DNA of 64,000 bases from Amycolatopsis australiensis (GTDB taxonomy: Bacteria; Actinomycetota; Actinomycetes; Mycobacteriales; Pseudonocardiaceae). The stretch spans positions 1,798,001 to 1,862,000 of the forward strand of contig NZ_FPJG01000006.1 of assembly GCF_900119165.1 (NCBI RefSeq). Reading direction: 5' to 3'. A program made the translations under genes and the position numbers. Under the pieces are notes generated by a model, which was not told where the DNA came from, searched no databases, and saw nothing but the letters and a program-made list of their open reading frames with translations. Shown piece after piece: positions 1-10,539 of the stretch (position 1 is its first letter; each line of letters starts with the position of its first letter).

Positions 1-318
1 CAGGGCATGCCGGGCCCGCCGCCGGGCTACGGCCAGGACCCGATGCGGCTGCGCCCGCCGATGCCCGCGGGTGGTGCCGGTGCCTTCCAGCAGCCGAAGA
101 GCGGCGGCGGCAAAAAATGGATCTTCATCACTCTCGGCGTCCTCGTGCTGGCGGGCTTGATCGTGGGCGCGATCTTCCTCTTCTCCGACGGCGGCAGCGG
201 CGGCGGCGGGACGACGACGGCCCCGAACATCCCGGTCGGCCCCGGTGACTCGCAGAGCAACGCGCCGTCGTCGCTGAAGACGCCGCCGCCGTCGATCTCC
301 ATCAAGCCGAGTTCCTGA
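1..318 (+). CDS. C-terminal part of a proline-rich single-pass membrane protein (5' end outside window)
   Basis: The reading frame is open to the first base, so the gene begins upstream; the ATG at 7 is only the first Met visible. The visible part has a Pro/Gly-rich segment (about residues 1-33), a basic Gly-Lys stretch, one strong membrane span (residues 38-60, rich in Ile/Leu/Val/Gly), then a Gly/Ser/Thr/Pro linker to the stop. This resembles the many actinobacterial proteins with a Pro-rich cytoplasmic arm, one helix and a short exported tail. The function is not recognisable. No partner gene is visible in the window. Confidence 0.6.
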   Translation, partial: QGMPGPPPGYGQDPMRLRPPMPAGGAGAFQQPKSGGGKKWIFITLGVLVLAGLIVGAIFLFSDGGSGGGGTTTAPNIPVGPGDSQSNAPSSLKTPPPSISIKPSS

Positions 319-358
319 GCCGGGGAACCATCGGATCGTGCGGCGCTGAGCAGGTCTT

Positions 359-385
359 CTTGCACTCTCCCCCCGAGAGTGCTAA
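359..385 (+). promoter_or_regulatory. CIRCE operator 1 upstream of groEL (imperfect)
   Basis: Inverted repeat CTTGCACTC - 9 nt - GAGTGCTAA. The right arm matches the CIRCE half-site exactly; the left arm differs at two of nine positions. CIRCE is the binding site of the heat-shock repressor HrcA. It lies 187 nt upstream of the groEL start. Confidence 0.85.
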
Positions 386-2200
<1,815 letters not shown>

Positions 2201-2211
2201 GCCACGCACGG

Positions 2212-2249
2212 AAAGCCCGGTCCGCTTCGGCGGGCCGGGCTTTTCTTTT
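2212..2249 (+). terminator. Rho-independent terminator of groEL
   Basis: A 14-bp GC-rich stem (2212-2225 with 2230-2243, one G-T pair) is closed by a TTCG tetraloop and followed by a T-rich run (ttttctttt). It starts 12 nt after the groEL stop. Confidence 0.9.
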
Positions 2250-2260
2250 GCGGGCGCGGT

Positions 2261-2584
2261 CTACGGCTTGGTGAAGAACCAGACCGCGTACGCGCCGAGG
2301 ATGACTATGCCGAGGGACAGGACGCCCAAGCCCCCGATCCAGGCGGTGCTGGCCTCTTCGGCCTCCAGAGCGACGACGATCGCGCCGATCCCGGTGAGCA
2401 GGATCCAGATCGCCAGGGCCGCGGCGGTGTAGAGCACCGTCTTCGTGACGGTCGCACTGCCGGTGTCGTTGAACGCGAGCGCGAAGAAAGCGGAGAAAGC
2501 GGTCAGGCCCAGCCCGGCGATCAGGTACAGGCCGCCGAGGATCCCGACGACGACCTTCGCGGCCGTTCTGCTCCCTTGATCCAC
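2261..2584 (-). CDS. Small integral membrane protein, unknown function
   Basis: Hydrophobic protein of about 107 aa with three probable membrane helices, ending in an aromatic FFTKP tail. I place the start at the GTG at 2584, with a weak AGGG site upstream. The frame stays open to a GTG at 2740, but that extension (Pro/Arg/Gly-rich) looks non-coding and would include a rare TTA leucine codon near 2600. It follows the PspC-like gene on the same strand and converges on groEL. No family recognised with certainty. Confidence 0.6.
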   Translation of the reverse strand: MDQGSRTAAKVVVGILGGLYLIAGLGLTAFSAFFALAFNDTGSATVTKTVLYTAAALAIWILLTGIGAIVVALEAEEASTAWIGGLGVLSLGIVILGAYAVWFFTKP

Positions 2585-2750
2585 GAGCGCGAACCCTAAC
2601 GCCTCGGCCGGGTTGCGCGCCGCGCTTTTCGGCTGCCCGGAGTAGCGCTCTCGGCCGAACGGCCCGGACGTCCCCTCCTCGTCCGGGCCGCTCGGCCGGC
2701 ACACCCCCGGCGGGCACCGGCTCCCCCTGCGAACCGGCACCCGCCCCCGT

Positions 2751-2969
2751 TCAGGACTCCTCTTCCGGAGTCAGGATGGCGGCGGCGACGTAGACCGGGA
2801 TGGCGACGCCGACGGAGAGGAACACGGCGGCGACCATGCCGATGCGCAGGACGCTCGCGTCGATGCCGAGGTAGGTGGCCCAGCCACCGCAGACGCCGGT
2901 GAGCATCTTGTCGGTCTTGCTGCGGCGGAGCTTCTTGGTGGTTTCCGGGGTGTACACGCTGTTCGTCAT
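2751..2969 (-). CDS. PspC-domain membrane protein
   Basis: 72 aa. The N-terminal KKLRRSKTDKMLTGVCGG matches the PspC domain (basic segment, then GVCGG with a following YLGID), followed by a hydrophobic helix (about residues 40-66) and an acidic tail. PspC-family proteins are envelope-stress-associated membrane proteins; the single-domain form in actinobacteria has no proven role. Normal length for a minimal PspC protein. The gene lies just upstream of another small membrane protein on the same strand. Confidence 0.85.
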   Translation of the reverse strand: MTNSVYTPETTKKLRRSKTDKMLTGVCGGWATYLGIDASVLRIGMVAAVFLSVGVAIPVYVAAAILTPEEES

Positions 2970-3091
2970 GGCTCAATGGTGGCTCCCGGCGGCCACCGGC
3001 CACATCCGGAACGGCCCGGATCCCGACCCTGAATCCGGCATCCGGGAAATCCGGGTGCTTCGCCCCCGGCTCGCCGGTACAACTTCGGGGC

Positions 3092-3862
3092 ATGAAACAC
3101 GACACGCCCGAGTTCGCCGCGATCGCCGAGGGAGGCACCATCCTGCGCTGCCAGGTCGGTTCCGGTCTGCACGGCACCGCTGTCGACGGTCAGGACGACC
3201 GCGACGAGATGGGCCTGTGCGTGGAGCCCGCCGAGTACGTCACCGGGCTGCGGCCGTTCGAGCAGTACATCTTCCGCACCCAGCCGGAAGGCGTGCGGTC
3301 CGGCCCCGGCGACCTGGACCTGATCGTCTATTCGCTGCGCAAGTGGATGCGCCTCGCGCTCACCGGGAACCCGACGATCCTGCTGCCGCTCTTCGTGCCG
3401 GACGCGGAGATCGTGCGGATCACCGGCCTCGGCCACGACCTGCGCGCCAACGCCGACCGGATCGTGTCGCGCGCGGCCGGCCTGCGGTTCGCCGGCTACC
3501 TGCGGACGCAGCGGCGGCGGATGCTCGAAGGAACGCTCAAGGTCAACCGGCCGGAGCTCATCGAGAAGTACGGCTTCGACACGAAGTACGCGATGCACAT
3601 GGTGCGCCTGGGCGTCCAGGGTGTCGAACTGCTCGAGACCGGCCGGATGACGCTGCCCATCGCCGAGCCGTGGCTGAGCTGGCTGCGTGACCTGCGGCGC
3701 GGGAAGCACAGCCAGGAGGAAGCCATCGCGGCCGCGGCCGAGCTGGAGGACCGGCTCGACCGGCTGGTCCGGGGCGAGTCGCCGGTGCCGGAGCAGCCCG
3801 ACCGTGACTGGGCGAACCGCTGGCTGGTCCACGCCTACCAGTCGGCCTGGCAGGCGGCTTGA
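3092..3862 (+). CDS. Nucleotidyltransferase of the DNA polymerase beta superfamily (RlaP-like)
   Basis: 256 aa. The N-terminal third carries the superfamily signature: GSGLHG followed by a DDRDEMG metal-binding segment (residues about 24-42), matching the predicted nucleotidyltransferases grouped as RlaP/YcgL. The C-terminal half is helical, with basic segments that could bind nucleic acid. Family members are proposed to act in RNA repair or modification, unproven here. There is no strong ribosome site; a TACAACT -10-like box ends about 7 nt upstream of the ATG, suggesting leaderless expression. It converges with menC. The nucleotide and substrate are unknown. Confidence 0.75.
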   Translation: MKHDTPEFAAIAEGGTILRCQVGSGLHGTAVDGQDDRDEMGLCVEPAEYVTGLRPFEQYIFRTQPEGVRSGPGDLDLIVYSLRKWMRLALTGNPTILLPLFVPDAEIVRITGLGHDLRANADRIVSRAAGLRFAGYLRTQRRRMLEGTLKVNRPELIEKYGFDTKYAMHMVRLGVQGVELLETGRMTLPIAEPWLSWLRDLRRGKHSQEEAIAAAAELEDRLDRLVRGESPVPEQPDRDWANRWLVHAYQSAWQAA

Positions 3863-3876
3863 CACCGGGTCCGCGC

Positions 3877-4806
3877 TCAGGACAGGGCGCGGACCCGGGC
3901 CAGCCGGTCTACCCAGGCCGCCGCGACCGCCGGCGACGCCGGATACGCGTCCGTCGGTTCCGGCGCCCGGCGCGGCACCGGCAAGTAACCGTCCACAGGG
4001 GACAGCGAGTCTGCGCAGACGTCCCCTTCCAGCAACGAAAGCGTGCCCAGCCCGCACGCGAAATCCAGCTCGGGCAACGCGCCCGCCAACGCGAGCCCGG
4101 CCGCCAGCCCGACGCTCGTCTCGACCGCCGAGGACACCACGCACGGCAGCCCGCACGCCTGCGCGACCTCCAGCGCCCGGCGCACCCCGCCCAGCGGTGC
4201 CACCTTCAGCACCGCGACGTCCGCCGCTCCCGCGACCGCCACCTTCAGCGGGTCCTCGGCCCGCCGGATCGACTCGTCGGCCGCGATGCGGACCGAGACG
4301 CGCCGGCGGACGGCCGCCAGGTCGTCGATGGTCGGGCACGGCTGCTCCGCGTACTCGAGGCCGCCGGCCGCCTTGTCGAGGTCGGTGATCGCGCGGACCG
4401 CCGTGTCGACGTCCCAGGCCATGTTCGCGTCGACGCGGACGGCGCCGGACGGGCCGAGCGCGTCGCGGACCGCCGCCACCCGCTCGCAGTCGTCGGCCAG
4501 TGCCGACCGCGGGTCGGCCACTTTCACCTTCGCCGTGCGGCAGCCGGAGGCGCGGACCAGCTCGTACGCCTTCTCCGGGGAGACCACCGGCACCGTCGTG
4601 TTCACCTCGACGCGGTCGCGGACCGGCGCCGGCCACCCTGCTTCGCTCGCCTCCCGCGCCGCCTGCAGCCACGGCACGCTTCCGGCGTCCGAGTAGTCGG
4701 CGAACGGGCAGAACTCGCCCCAGCCCGCCGGGCCGGGCAGCAGCACGCCCTCCCGGACCGTGATGCCGCGGAACCGGTTGCGCAGGGGGATCGCGTAGAC
4801 CTTCAT
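3877..4806 (-). CDS. menC: o-Succinylbenzoate synthase (menaquinone biosynthesis)
   Basis: 309-aa enolase-superfamily protein that dehydrates SHCHC to o-succinylbenzoate in menaquinone synthesis. The KVKV motif holds the catalytic Lys, DANMAWD and EYAEQP supply metal-ligand positions, and ADES gives a third acidic ligand followed by the VLKVAPLGG strand with the second catalytic Lys. Length and order fit actinobacterial MenC. I use the ATG at 4806; an in-frame GTG lies 6 nt upstream. No other men gene is in the window, as is common in this group. It is divergent from the SARP regulator. Confidence 0.9.
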   Translation of the reverse strand: MKVYAIPLRNRFRGITVREGVLLPGPAGWGEFCPFADYSDAGSVPWLQAAREASEAGWPAPVRDRVEVNTTVPVVSPEKAYELVRASGCRTAKVKVADPRSALADDCERVAAVRDALGPSGAVRVDANMAWDVDTAVRAITDLDKAAGGLEYAEQPCPTIDDLAAVRRRVSVRIAADESIRRAEDPLKVAVAGAADVAVLKVAPLGGVRRALEVAQACGLPCVVSSAVETSVGLAAGLALAGALPELDFACGLGTLSLLEGDVCADSLSPVDGYLPVPRRAPEPTDAYPASPAVAAAWVDRLARVRALS

Positions 4807-4879
4807 CGGCACCGATCATGCCACCGGCGAGGTTGGCCGAACGCGTGCCGGACAGCGCGTTTCCGGTCAGAATGACTCC

Positions 4880-7693
4880 GTGGTCCTCGATTTCCGCGTG
4901 CTGGGTCCGGCCGAGGTCACGGCAGACGGCCACCCGGTGCCGCTCGGGGGCAGCCGGCCGCTGATCGTGCTGGCCGGGCTTCTGCTGCGCGCGAACCGGG
5001 TCGTGCCGGTCGACGAGCTGGGCCGCTGGCTCTGGGACGACGACCGCCGCCGCTCCAAGGGCGCGCTCCAGACGTACGTGCTGCGCCTGCGGCGAGCGCT
5101 CGGCGACCAGGTCACGATCCGGACCGAAAGCGGCGGCTACCTGATCGAGCTCGACGACGACCTGCTCGATCTGTCCCGGTTCCGGGCTCGCGCCACCCAG
5201 GGCAAGGCGGCGATGGACCGCGGCGAAAGCCGCCGGGCGGCCGCGTACTTCGCCGAGGCGCTCGCGCAGTGGCGCGGCCCGGCGCTGCTGAACGTCGAGT
5301 CCGACGCGCTGCACCGCGACGAGGTGGGCCAGCTGGCCGAGGAACGGCTGCGCGTGCGCGAACAGTGGGCGGACGCCCTGCTCGACGTCGGCGAGTACGG
5401 CACGGTCGTGCCCGAACTGACCCGGCTGACCAGGGAAAACCCGCTGCGGGAGCGGCTGCACGAGCAGCTGATGGTCGCGCTCTACCGGTCGGGCCGCCAG
5501 GCCGAGGCGCTCGAGGTCTACCGGCGGATCAGCGGCGTGCTGGCCGAGGAGCTGGGACTCGACCCCGGGCCGTCGCTGCAGCGCACCCGCCAGGCGATCC
5601 TCACCGGCGCCGCCGGCGAAGACGTGACCGGTGCTGCCCGGCCGGCGCGCTACCGGCTCGGCGTCGAGCCGCAGGTGCCGCACCAACTGCCCGCCGACCT
5701 GCCGACCTTCTCGGGGCGCGAGTGCGACCTCAAGGCGTTGCACGCGCTGCTGCCGGAAGCGATCGAGGCCGACACGTCGACGCCGATCGCGTCCGTCGAG
5801 GGCATGGGCGGCATCGGCAAGACGACGCTGGCCGTGCACTTCGCCCACGAGGTCGCCGACCGGTTCCCCGGCGGGCAGGTCTACCTCAACCTGCGGGGTT
5901 ACGGGCCCGGCGAGCCGGTGGAGCCGTCGGCCGCGCTGGAAGCGATGCTCACGGCGCTCGGCGTGCCGTGCGAGGCGATCCCGGCCGACCTCGACGGCCG
6001 CGCGGCGAGCTGGCGGACGCACACCGCGGGGCGGCGGCTGCTGGTCCTGCTCGACAACGCCAACCGGACCGAGCAGGTGCGCCCGCTGCTGCCGGGGCCG
6101 GGCTGCCTGGTCGTGATCACCAGCCGCTGGCAGCTGCGGGCGCTGGCCGCGACGCACGGCGCGCGGCGGATCGCGCTGGAGGAGCTCGGGGAGGAGGACG
6201 CCGTCGAGCTGCTCGCGTCCACGATCGGCCTCGAGCGGGTGGCCCGCGACCCGGCGGCGACCGAGCGGTTCGTGCGCCACTGCGGCGGGTTGCCGCTGGC
6301 CATCCGGATCCTCGCCGTGCGGGCGGCGCAGTTCCCCGACCTGCCGCTCGACGAGTTCGTCGACTCGCTGCCGGCGGACCTGCTCGGCTCGTTCGATCTC
6401 GCCGACGGCGAAGGGACGAACATCCGTTCGGTGTTTTCGTACTCCTACCAGGCGCTGGAGCCGTCGACAGCGCGGCTGCTGCGGCTGCTCGGGCTGCCCA
6501 CCGGCGTCGACTTCACCGCGCCGGCGGCGGCCGCGGTCGCCGGGCAGGACCTCGCGGCGACCCGGCCGATGCTGGAGACGCTGGCCGCGGCGCACCTGCT
6601 CGCCCAGCCGCGGCCGGGCCGCTACCAGTTCCACGACTTGATCCGGGCCTACGCCGGCGAAGTCGCTTCGCAGGTCGATTCGCCTTCGGAGCGCGACGCC
6701 GCGTTGGACCGGCTGCTGGACTGGTACCTGGCGTCGGCGCTGAACGCTTCACGCCGAATGCGGCCGGAGCGGTACTACCGGCTGCTGGAGCTGGACGGGT
6801 TGTCCGGCGGACAGACGTTCTCGACGTACCACGACGCGCTCGACTGGTTCGGTGACGAGTCCGGCAACCTGATCGCGGCGGTGCACCTGGCGCGGCGGCG
6901 GCGGGACGACGTCTGCTGGAAGCTGGCGTGGCTGCTGCAGAGCTATTTCGTGACGCGCTCGCGCCTCGACGACTGGCGTTCGGTGTTCGAGGTCGCGCTG
7001 GAAGCGGCGCGGGCCATCGGTCACCGTCCCGGCGAAGCGGGCATCCTGAGCGGACTGGGTGTGGTCAACGGCGTCGCGCGGCAGTACGACGAGTCCCGGC
7101 GGTACCTGGAGCAGGTGCTGACGATCCAGCGCGAGCTCGGCGCGCGCGAAGGCGAGGCGCGGGCGCAGTACAACCTGTCGATGGTGGCGCACAACCTGGA
7201 CGACTACGCCTGGGCGTACGAGCACGGCATGCAGGCGCTGGAGATCGTCCGCGAGCTGGGGCTGGGCGCGTTCGAGGCGAGCGTGCTGCGGGCACTGGGC
7301 GACATCTGCACGTCGATGGGCGACCACGAGCAGGCACTGCGGCTGGCCGACGCCGCGCTGGCGATCCTGGGCCCGGACGGCGAGCCGGTCGACACGCGGT
7401 TCACGCTGCACACGCGCGGCCTGGCGCTGGTGGGGCTGGGCCGGGTGGCGGAGGGCATCGAGGCCATCCGCGAGTCGGTGTCGATGTTCTTCGCGATGGG
7501 CGAGCACTACGAAGCGGCGGACGTGCTGGCGCAGCTGGGCACGATCCACGTGCGTCACGGCGAGCCGGCGTTGGCGCGGGAGTGCTGGTTGCGTTCGGTC
7601 CGGCTGCTGACGGAGCTGGGCCACCCGGACGCGGACGACGTCCGGGCCAAGCTGGCGGCGTTGGTGGGCTCGGGCTCGGGTTCGCCGAGCTGA
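4880..7693 (+). CDS. SARP-family transcriptional regulator with BTAD, NB-ARC ATPase and TPR domains (AfsR/DnrI type)
   Basis: 937 aa. Winged-helix DNA-binding domain (about 1-95), bacterial transcriptional activation domain (95-245), STAND ATPase with P-loop GMGGIGKTT near residue 308 and GLPLAIRIL near 470, then TPR-like helical repeats to the end. This is the architecture of AfsR-like regulators, which activate secondary-metabolite genes by binding heptameric direct repeats and recruiting RNA polymerase. It starts at GTG; a CAGAAT box ends 6 nt upstream, suggesting a leaderless transcript. No biosynthetic cluster lies beside it, so it is probably a global regulator; its targets cannot be named from this window. 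Confidence 0.92.
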   Translation: MVLDFRVLGPAEVTADGHPVPLGGSRPLIVLAGLLLRANRVVPVDELGRWLWDDDRRRSKGALQTYVLRLRRALGDQVTIRTESGGYLIELDDDLLDLSRFRARATQGKAAMDRGESRRAAAYFAEALAQWRGPALLNVESDALHRDEVGQLAEERLRVREQWADALLDVGEYGTVVPELTRLTRENPLRERLHEQLMVALYRSGRQAEALEVYRRISGVLAEELGLDPGPSLQRTRQAILTGAAGEDVTGAARPARYRLGVEPQVPHQLPADLPTFSGRECDLKALHALLPEAIEADTSTPIASVEGMGGIGKTTLAVHFAHEVADRFPGGQVYLNLRGYGPGEPVEPSAALEAMLTALGVPCEAIPADLDGRAASWRTHTAGRRLLVLLDNANRTEQVRPLLPGPGCLVVITSRWQLRALAATHGARRIALEELGEEDAVELLASTIGLERVARDPAATERFVRHCGGLPLAIRILAVRAAQFPDLPLDEFVDSLPADLLGSFDLADGEGTNIRSVFSYSYQALEPSTARLLRLLGLPTGVDFTAPAAAAVAGQDLAATRPMLETLAAAHLLAQPRPGRYQFHDLIRAYAGEVASQVDSPSERDAALDRLLDWYLASALNASRRMRPERYYRLLELDGLSGGQTFSTYHDALDWFGDESGNLIAAVHLARRRRDDVCWKLAWLLQSYFVTRSRLDDWRSVFEVALEAARAIGHRPGEAGILSGLGVVNGVARQYDESRRYLEQVLTIQRELGAREGEARAQYNLSMVAHNLDDYAWAYEHGMQALEIVRELGLGAFEASVLRALGDICTSMGDHEQALRLADAALAILGPDGEPVDTRFTLHTRGLALVGLGRVAEGIEAIRESVSMFFAMGEHYEAADVLAQLGTIHVRHGEPALARECWLRSVRLLTELGHPDADDVRAKLAALVGSGSGSPS

Positions 7694-7804
7694 GGCGGTG
7701 TGCCGAGGCCGGGTGCCGGACCGCTCGCGTGCCGACCCCCAGCGACAGCACGCAAGCCGGTCCGGCCCGCGTGGTCACTCAAGCCGATCGCGCTCACTGT
7801 CCGC

Positions 7805-8650
7805 TCACTGTCTCGCCGGCGGAGTCACGCCGAGCAGGTCGGCGAGCGTCTCGGCGTTGCGCGGGGCTTCGACCTTGACGTCGTTGTCGAAGTAGACGTG
7901 CACGTTCCGCCGGCCGCCGTCGTGCCAGGCGCGGATCTTGTCGGCCCACATCCGCAGCGCGCGGTCCGAGTAACCGCTGACGTAGAGCTCTTCGTCGCCG
8001 TGGAGGCGGATGTAGGCGAAGTCGGCGGTCTGGTCCTCCAGGAAGGGGAACTTCCCGGCGGTGTCGGCGACGACCAGGGCGATGCCGTGTTCGCGGAGCA
8101 GGTCCATCGCCGCGGGCTGCGCGAAGCTGGGGTGCCGGACTTCGAGCGCGTGCTGCAGCGGCTTGCGCGGTCCGGGGTCCAGGTGGGGGGTGCCCTTGAG
8201 CTTGTCGTCGTGCTTGGTGGCGAGCTGGGCGGCATCGGTGGTGGTGCGGGGCAGGAGGGCGAAGAAGTCGGCGAGCCGATCGGGATCGAACGCCAGCCGC
8301 GGCGGCAGCTGCCAGAGGAAGGGGCCGAGCTTGGCGCCGAGCGCGAGGACGCCGGAGGCGTAGAAGTTGGCGAGCGCGGTCTCGACGTCACGCAGCTGCT
8401 TCATGTGCGTGATGAAGCGGCCGCCTTTGACGGCGAAGAGGAAGTCGGCAGGGGTTTCGTCGAACCAGGCGCGGTACCGCTCGGGGCGCTGCAGGGAGTA
8501 GAAGGAGCCGTTGATTTCGACGGCGTTCATCCGCCGCGAGAGGTATTCGAGTTCCCGCCGCTGCGCGAGCCCGGGCGGATAGAACACCCCGCGCCACGGC
8601 GGATAGCGCCACCCAGAAGTCCCGATCCGGATTTCGGCGATCGTCCTCAC
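7805..8650 (-). CDS. DUF72 domain protein (YecE-like TIM barrel)
   Basis: 281 aa from a GTG at 8650. It begins with the conserved IRIGTSGW, then YPPWRG.FYP and the NGSFYSL strand, the classical DUF72/YecE signature. Family members fold as TIM barrels with no proven reaction. The frame remains open far upstream: an ATG at 8797 adds a basic 49-residue extension, and the open frame runs through the repeat region beyond, but similarity to the family begins only at the GTG. Minus strand, just downstream of the repeat array. Confidence 0.85.
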   Translation of the reverse strand: MRTIAEIRIGTSGWRYPPWRGVFYPPGLAQRRELEYLSRRMNAVEINGSFYSLQRPERYRAWFDETPADFLFAVKGGRFITHMKQLRDVETALANFYASGVLALGAKLGPFLWQLPPRLAFDPDRLADFFALLPRTTTDAAQLATKHDDKLKGTPHLDPGPRKPLQHALEVRHPSFAQPAAMDLLREHGIALVVADTAGKFPFLEDQTADFAYIRLHGDEELYVSGYSDRALRMWADKIRAWHDGGRRNVHVYFDNDVKVEAPRNAETLADLLGVTPPARQ

Positions 8651-8889
8651 CGCCTTCCCGCGAAAGGTGATGCCCGCCGGCGGCGGCCTCCAAACGCGAC
8701 GCCGCCACGGCGATCCGGACGAGTGGACCAAAGGACGGGACAGCCGACCCAATCTGGCGGACGCTCGTCTGACGGGTCCTTTGGAGCGTTTGCTCATGGC
8801 ACCTCCGAGGCGGGTCCGAGGACGGGCGATGACCGGCGGGCTGGGTTGGGGCCCGCGCGGTGTTGTGGGCTGGGGTGCTGGAGAGGATG

Positions 8890-9540
8890 CGCCGCGCGGG
8901 GCGGGCGGGTGCGGGTTGGCCGCCGGTCTGGCGGCTTTGGCCGCGCAGGGATCGGCGGTGCGGGGTGGTCGCCGCCTTGGCGGCGGTGGCCGCGCGGGAT
9001 CCGCGGTGCGCGGGTTGGGGGGGTGCGGGTTGGCCGCCGGCCTGGCGGTGGGTCGGCGCGGGATCGGCGGCGCGGGTTCCGTTGGCGTGGTTCTGCCGCG
9101 AAGGTGGTGCGGGTCTGGCGGCGGTGGGCGCGCGGGGTTCGCGGTGCGGGTTGGGGGGTGCGGGTTGGCCGCCGGCCTGGCGGTGGGTCGGCGCGGGATC
9201 GGCGGCGCGGGTTCCGTTGGCGTGGTTCTGCCGCGAAGGTGGTGCGGGTCTGGCGGCGGTGGGCGCGCGGGGTTCGCGGTGTGGGGTGGTCGGGTGCGGT
9301 CTGGCAGCGGTGGCCGCGCGGGGTTCGCCGTGCGAGGTGGTCGGGTGCGGGTTTGGCCGCTGGCCTGGCGGCGGTGGCCGTGCAGGGCCCGCCGTGCGGG
9401 TGGGCGGATGCGGGTTGGCCACCGACCTCGCGGCGGTGGCCGCGCAGGATCCGCCGTGCGGGGTGGCTGGGTGCGGGTTGGCCACCGCCCTCGCGGCGAA
9501 TGCCGCGCAGGAGCCGCGGCGCGGATCGGCTCGCTGCGAT
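8890..9540. repeat. GC-rich degenerate tandem repeat array, about 62-bp unit, non-coding
   Basis: Repeated blocks built on GCGGTGGCCGCGC...TCCGCCGTGCGGG...GTGCGGGTTGGCC recur about every 62 bp at 9308, 9371, 9433 and 9495, with less regular copies from about 8932. 62 is not a multiple of three, and open frames cross the array on both strands in several phases, the pattern of low-complexity GC DNA rather than a gene. It fills most of the gap between the DUF72 and DUF4253 genes (8651-9596). No transposase, direct-repeat/spacer regularity or protein similarity was seen. Confidence 0.75.
9010..9281. repeat. Perfect tandem duplication, period 135 bp, inside the array
   Basis: 9018-9146 and 9153-9281 are identical over 129 bp. 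One G is missing from the G-run of the second copy; allowing for it, the match extends back to 9010 and 9146. The perfect identity against a degenerate background marks a recent duplication by slippage or unequal recombination. Confidence 0.9.
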
Positions 9541-9596
9541 CCGCCATTCCCCGCCGACCTCCCCCCAACCGCCCCCCCGGCCCCGCCCACACAACC

Positions 9597-10358
9597 TCAC
9601 GCCCAGGAAAACCGCCAAAGCCGCGACTGAACCAACCCCGACGCGTACTCCCGCAGATTCCCGGGCTGCCCAGCAAAAGTCGGCAGGCTGAACGCGCGAT
9701 GCTCCGCTGCCACCGTCAACGCCCGCGCCTGATTGCGCGGCGGGGCCGCCACCGACAGCTCCAGCGTGTCGAACCCCAGCACCACCAGCGTTGCGCCGAA
9801 GCGGTCCTCCCAGCTGCGCAGCACCGCCGACAGCTCCGCCACCTGGTCCGTGCACTTGATCATCCCCGTCCAGCCGAGCAGGGCCGGGATGTCCGCCGGC
9901 CGCTCGGTCTGGACCAGTCCCAGCCGGTGCGGGGCGCGCGTTGCCAGGATCGAGCCCGTGTTGCCCGCCTCCGCCAGCGGGTCCGACCTGCGGGGGCTGC
10001 GCTTCGCCAGCCCCGGGAACCGGGCGCCGAACGGGCGCAGGCAGGCGCCGTCGCAGCACGAGCCGTCCCACCAGCGGGCCAATGCTCCCGCCGCGTCGGC
10101 CGTTGCCACGCGGTGGCCTGCCGGGGCCAGCCTGCCGCGGTCGTCGATCCAGTCCTCGCCGTTCGCCGCGAAGCGCTGGTCGTGCGGGATCAGCACCGGC
10201 CACAGTCCCGACCGCTCGAACTCGGCCACGCAGCCGAGGTAACGCTCGGGCCGGGTCAGCGGCAGGTCGGACACCCACAGCCGGCCGTGCCACGACCCCG
10301 GTGGCAGGGTCTGGACCGGCGGCGCGGGCGTACCGGGGCGGAGCGGTGCGATCGTCAT
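9597..10358 (-). CDS. DUF4253 domain protein
   Basis: 253 aa from the ATG at 10358, which has a good GAGGGGA ribosome site; the open frame extends upstream to 10421 without a better site. The C-terminal half matches DUF4253 (WxxRFGATLVVLGFDTLELSVA, then the Glu-His-Phe segment AAEHRAFSLPTF). This family is common in actinobacteria and has no known activity; some members sit with SMI1/KNR4-type toxin-immunity proteins, but none is present here. No signal peptide or membrane helix. Confidence 0.8.
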   Translation of the reverse strand: MTIAPLRPGTPAPPVQTLPPGSWHGRLWVSDLPLTRPERYLGCVAEFERSGLWPVLIPHDQRFAANGEDWIDDRGRLAPAGHRVATADAAGALARWWDGSCCDGACLRPFGARFPGLAKRSPRRSDPLAEAGNTGSILATRAPHRLGLVQTERPADIPALLGWTGMIKCTDQVAELSAVLRSWEDRFGATLVVLGFDTLELSVAAPPRNQARALTVAAEHRAFSLPTFAGQPGNLREYASGLVQSRLWRFSWA

Positions 10359-10539
10359 GGACGTCCCCTCGAACTTGTGTTCGGCTGGTGCATGTCGAAC
10401 AGTAGTTCGAGGGTCCGACAATTTCCAGCGATTCGCCCGCTCATCCGTTCGAGTGAATCAACAAATTCGCAGGTCAGCGCACCGGAGAAAACTCCTGGGA
10501 CGCAAGTTGCTCCTGTGACGATTCGCTAGGCCGAAGGAG

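Noticed and set aside
2966..6634. 1222-codon minus-strand ORF
   Set aside because: It runs antisense across menC and the SARP gene, which have clear family motifs; it is the mirror of high third-position GC.
9024..9281. Duplicated coding exon-like segment of a large repeat protein
   Set aside because: The surrounding 62-bp period shifts frame each unit; no start, ribosome site or stable reading frame fits.
8890..9540. CRISPR-like repeat array
   Set aside because: Units are degenerate over their whole length with no constant repeat separated by unique spacers, and no cas gene is nearby.
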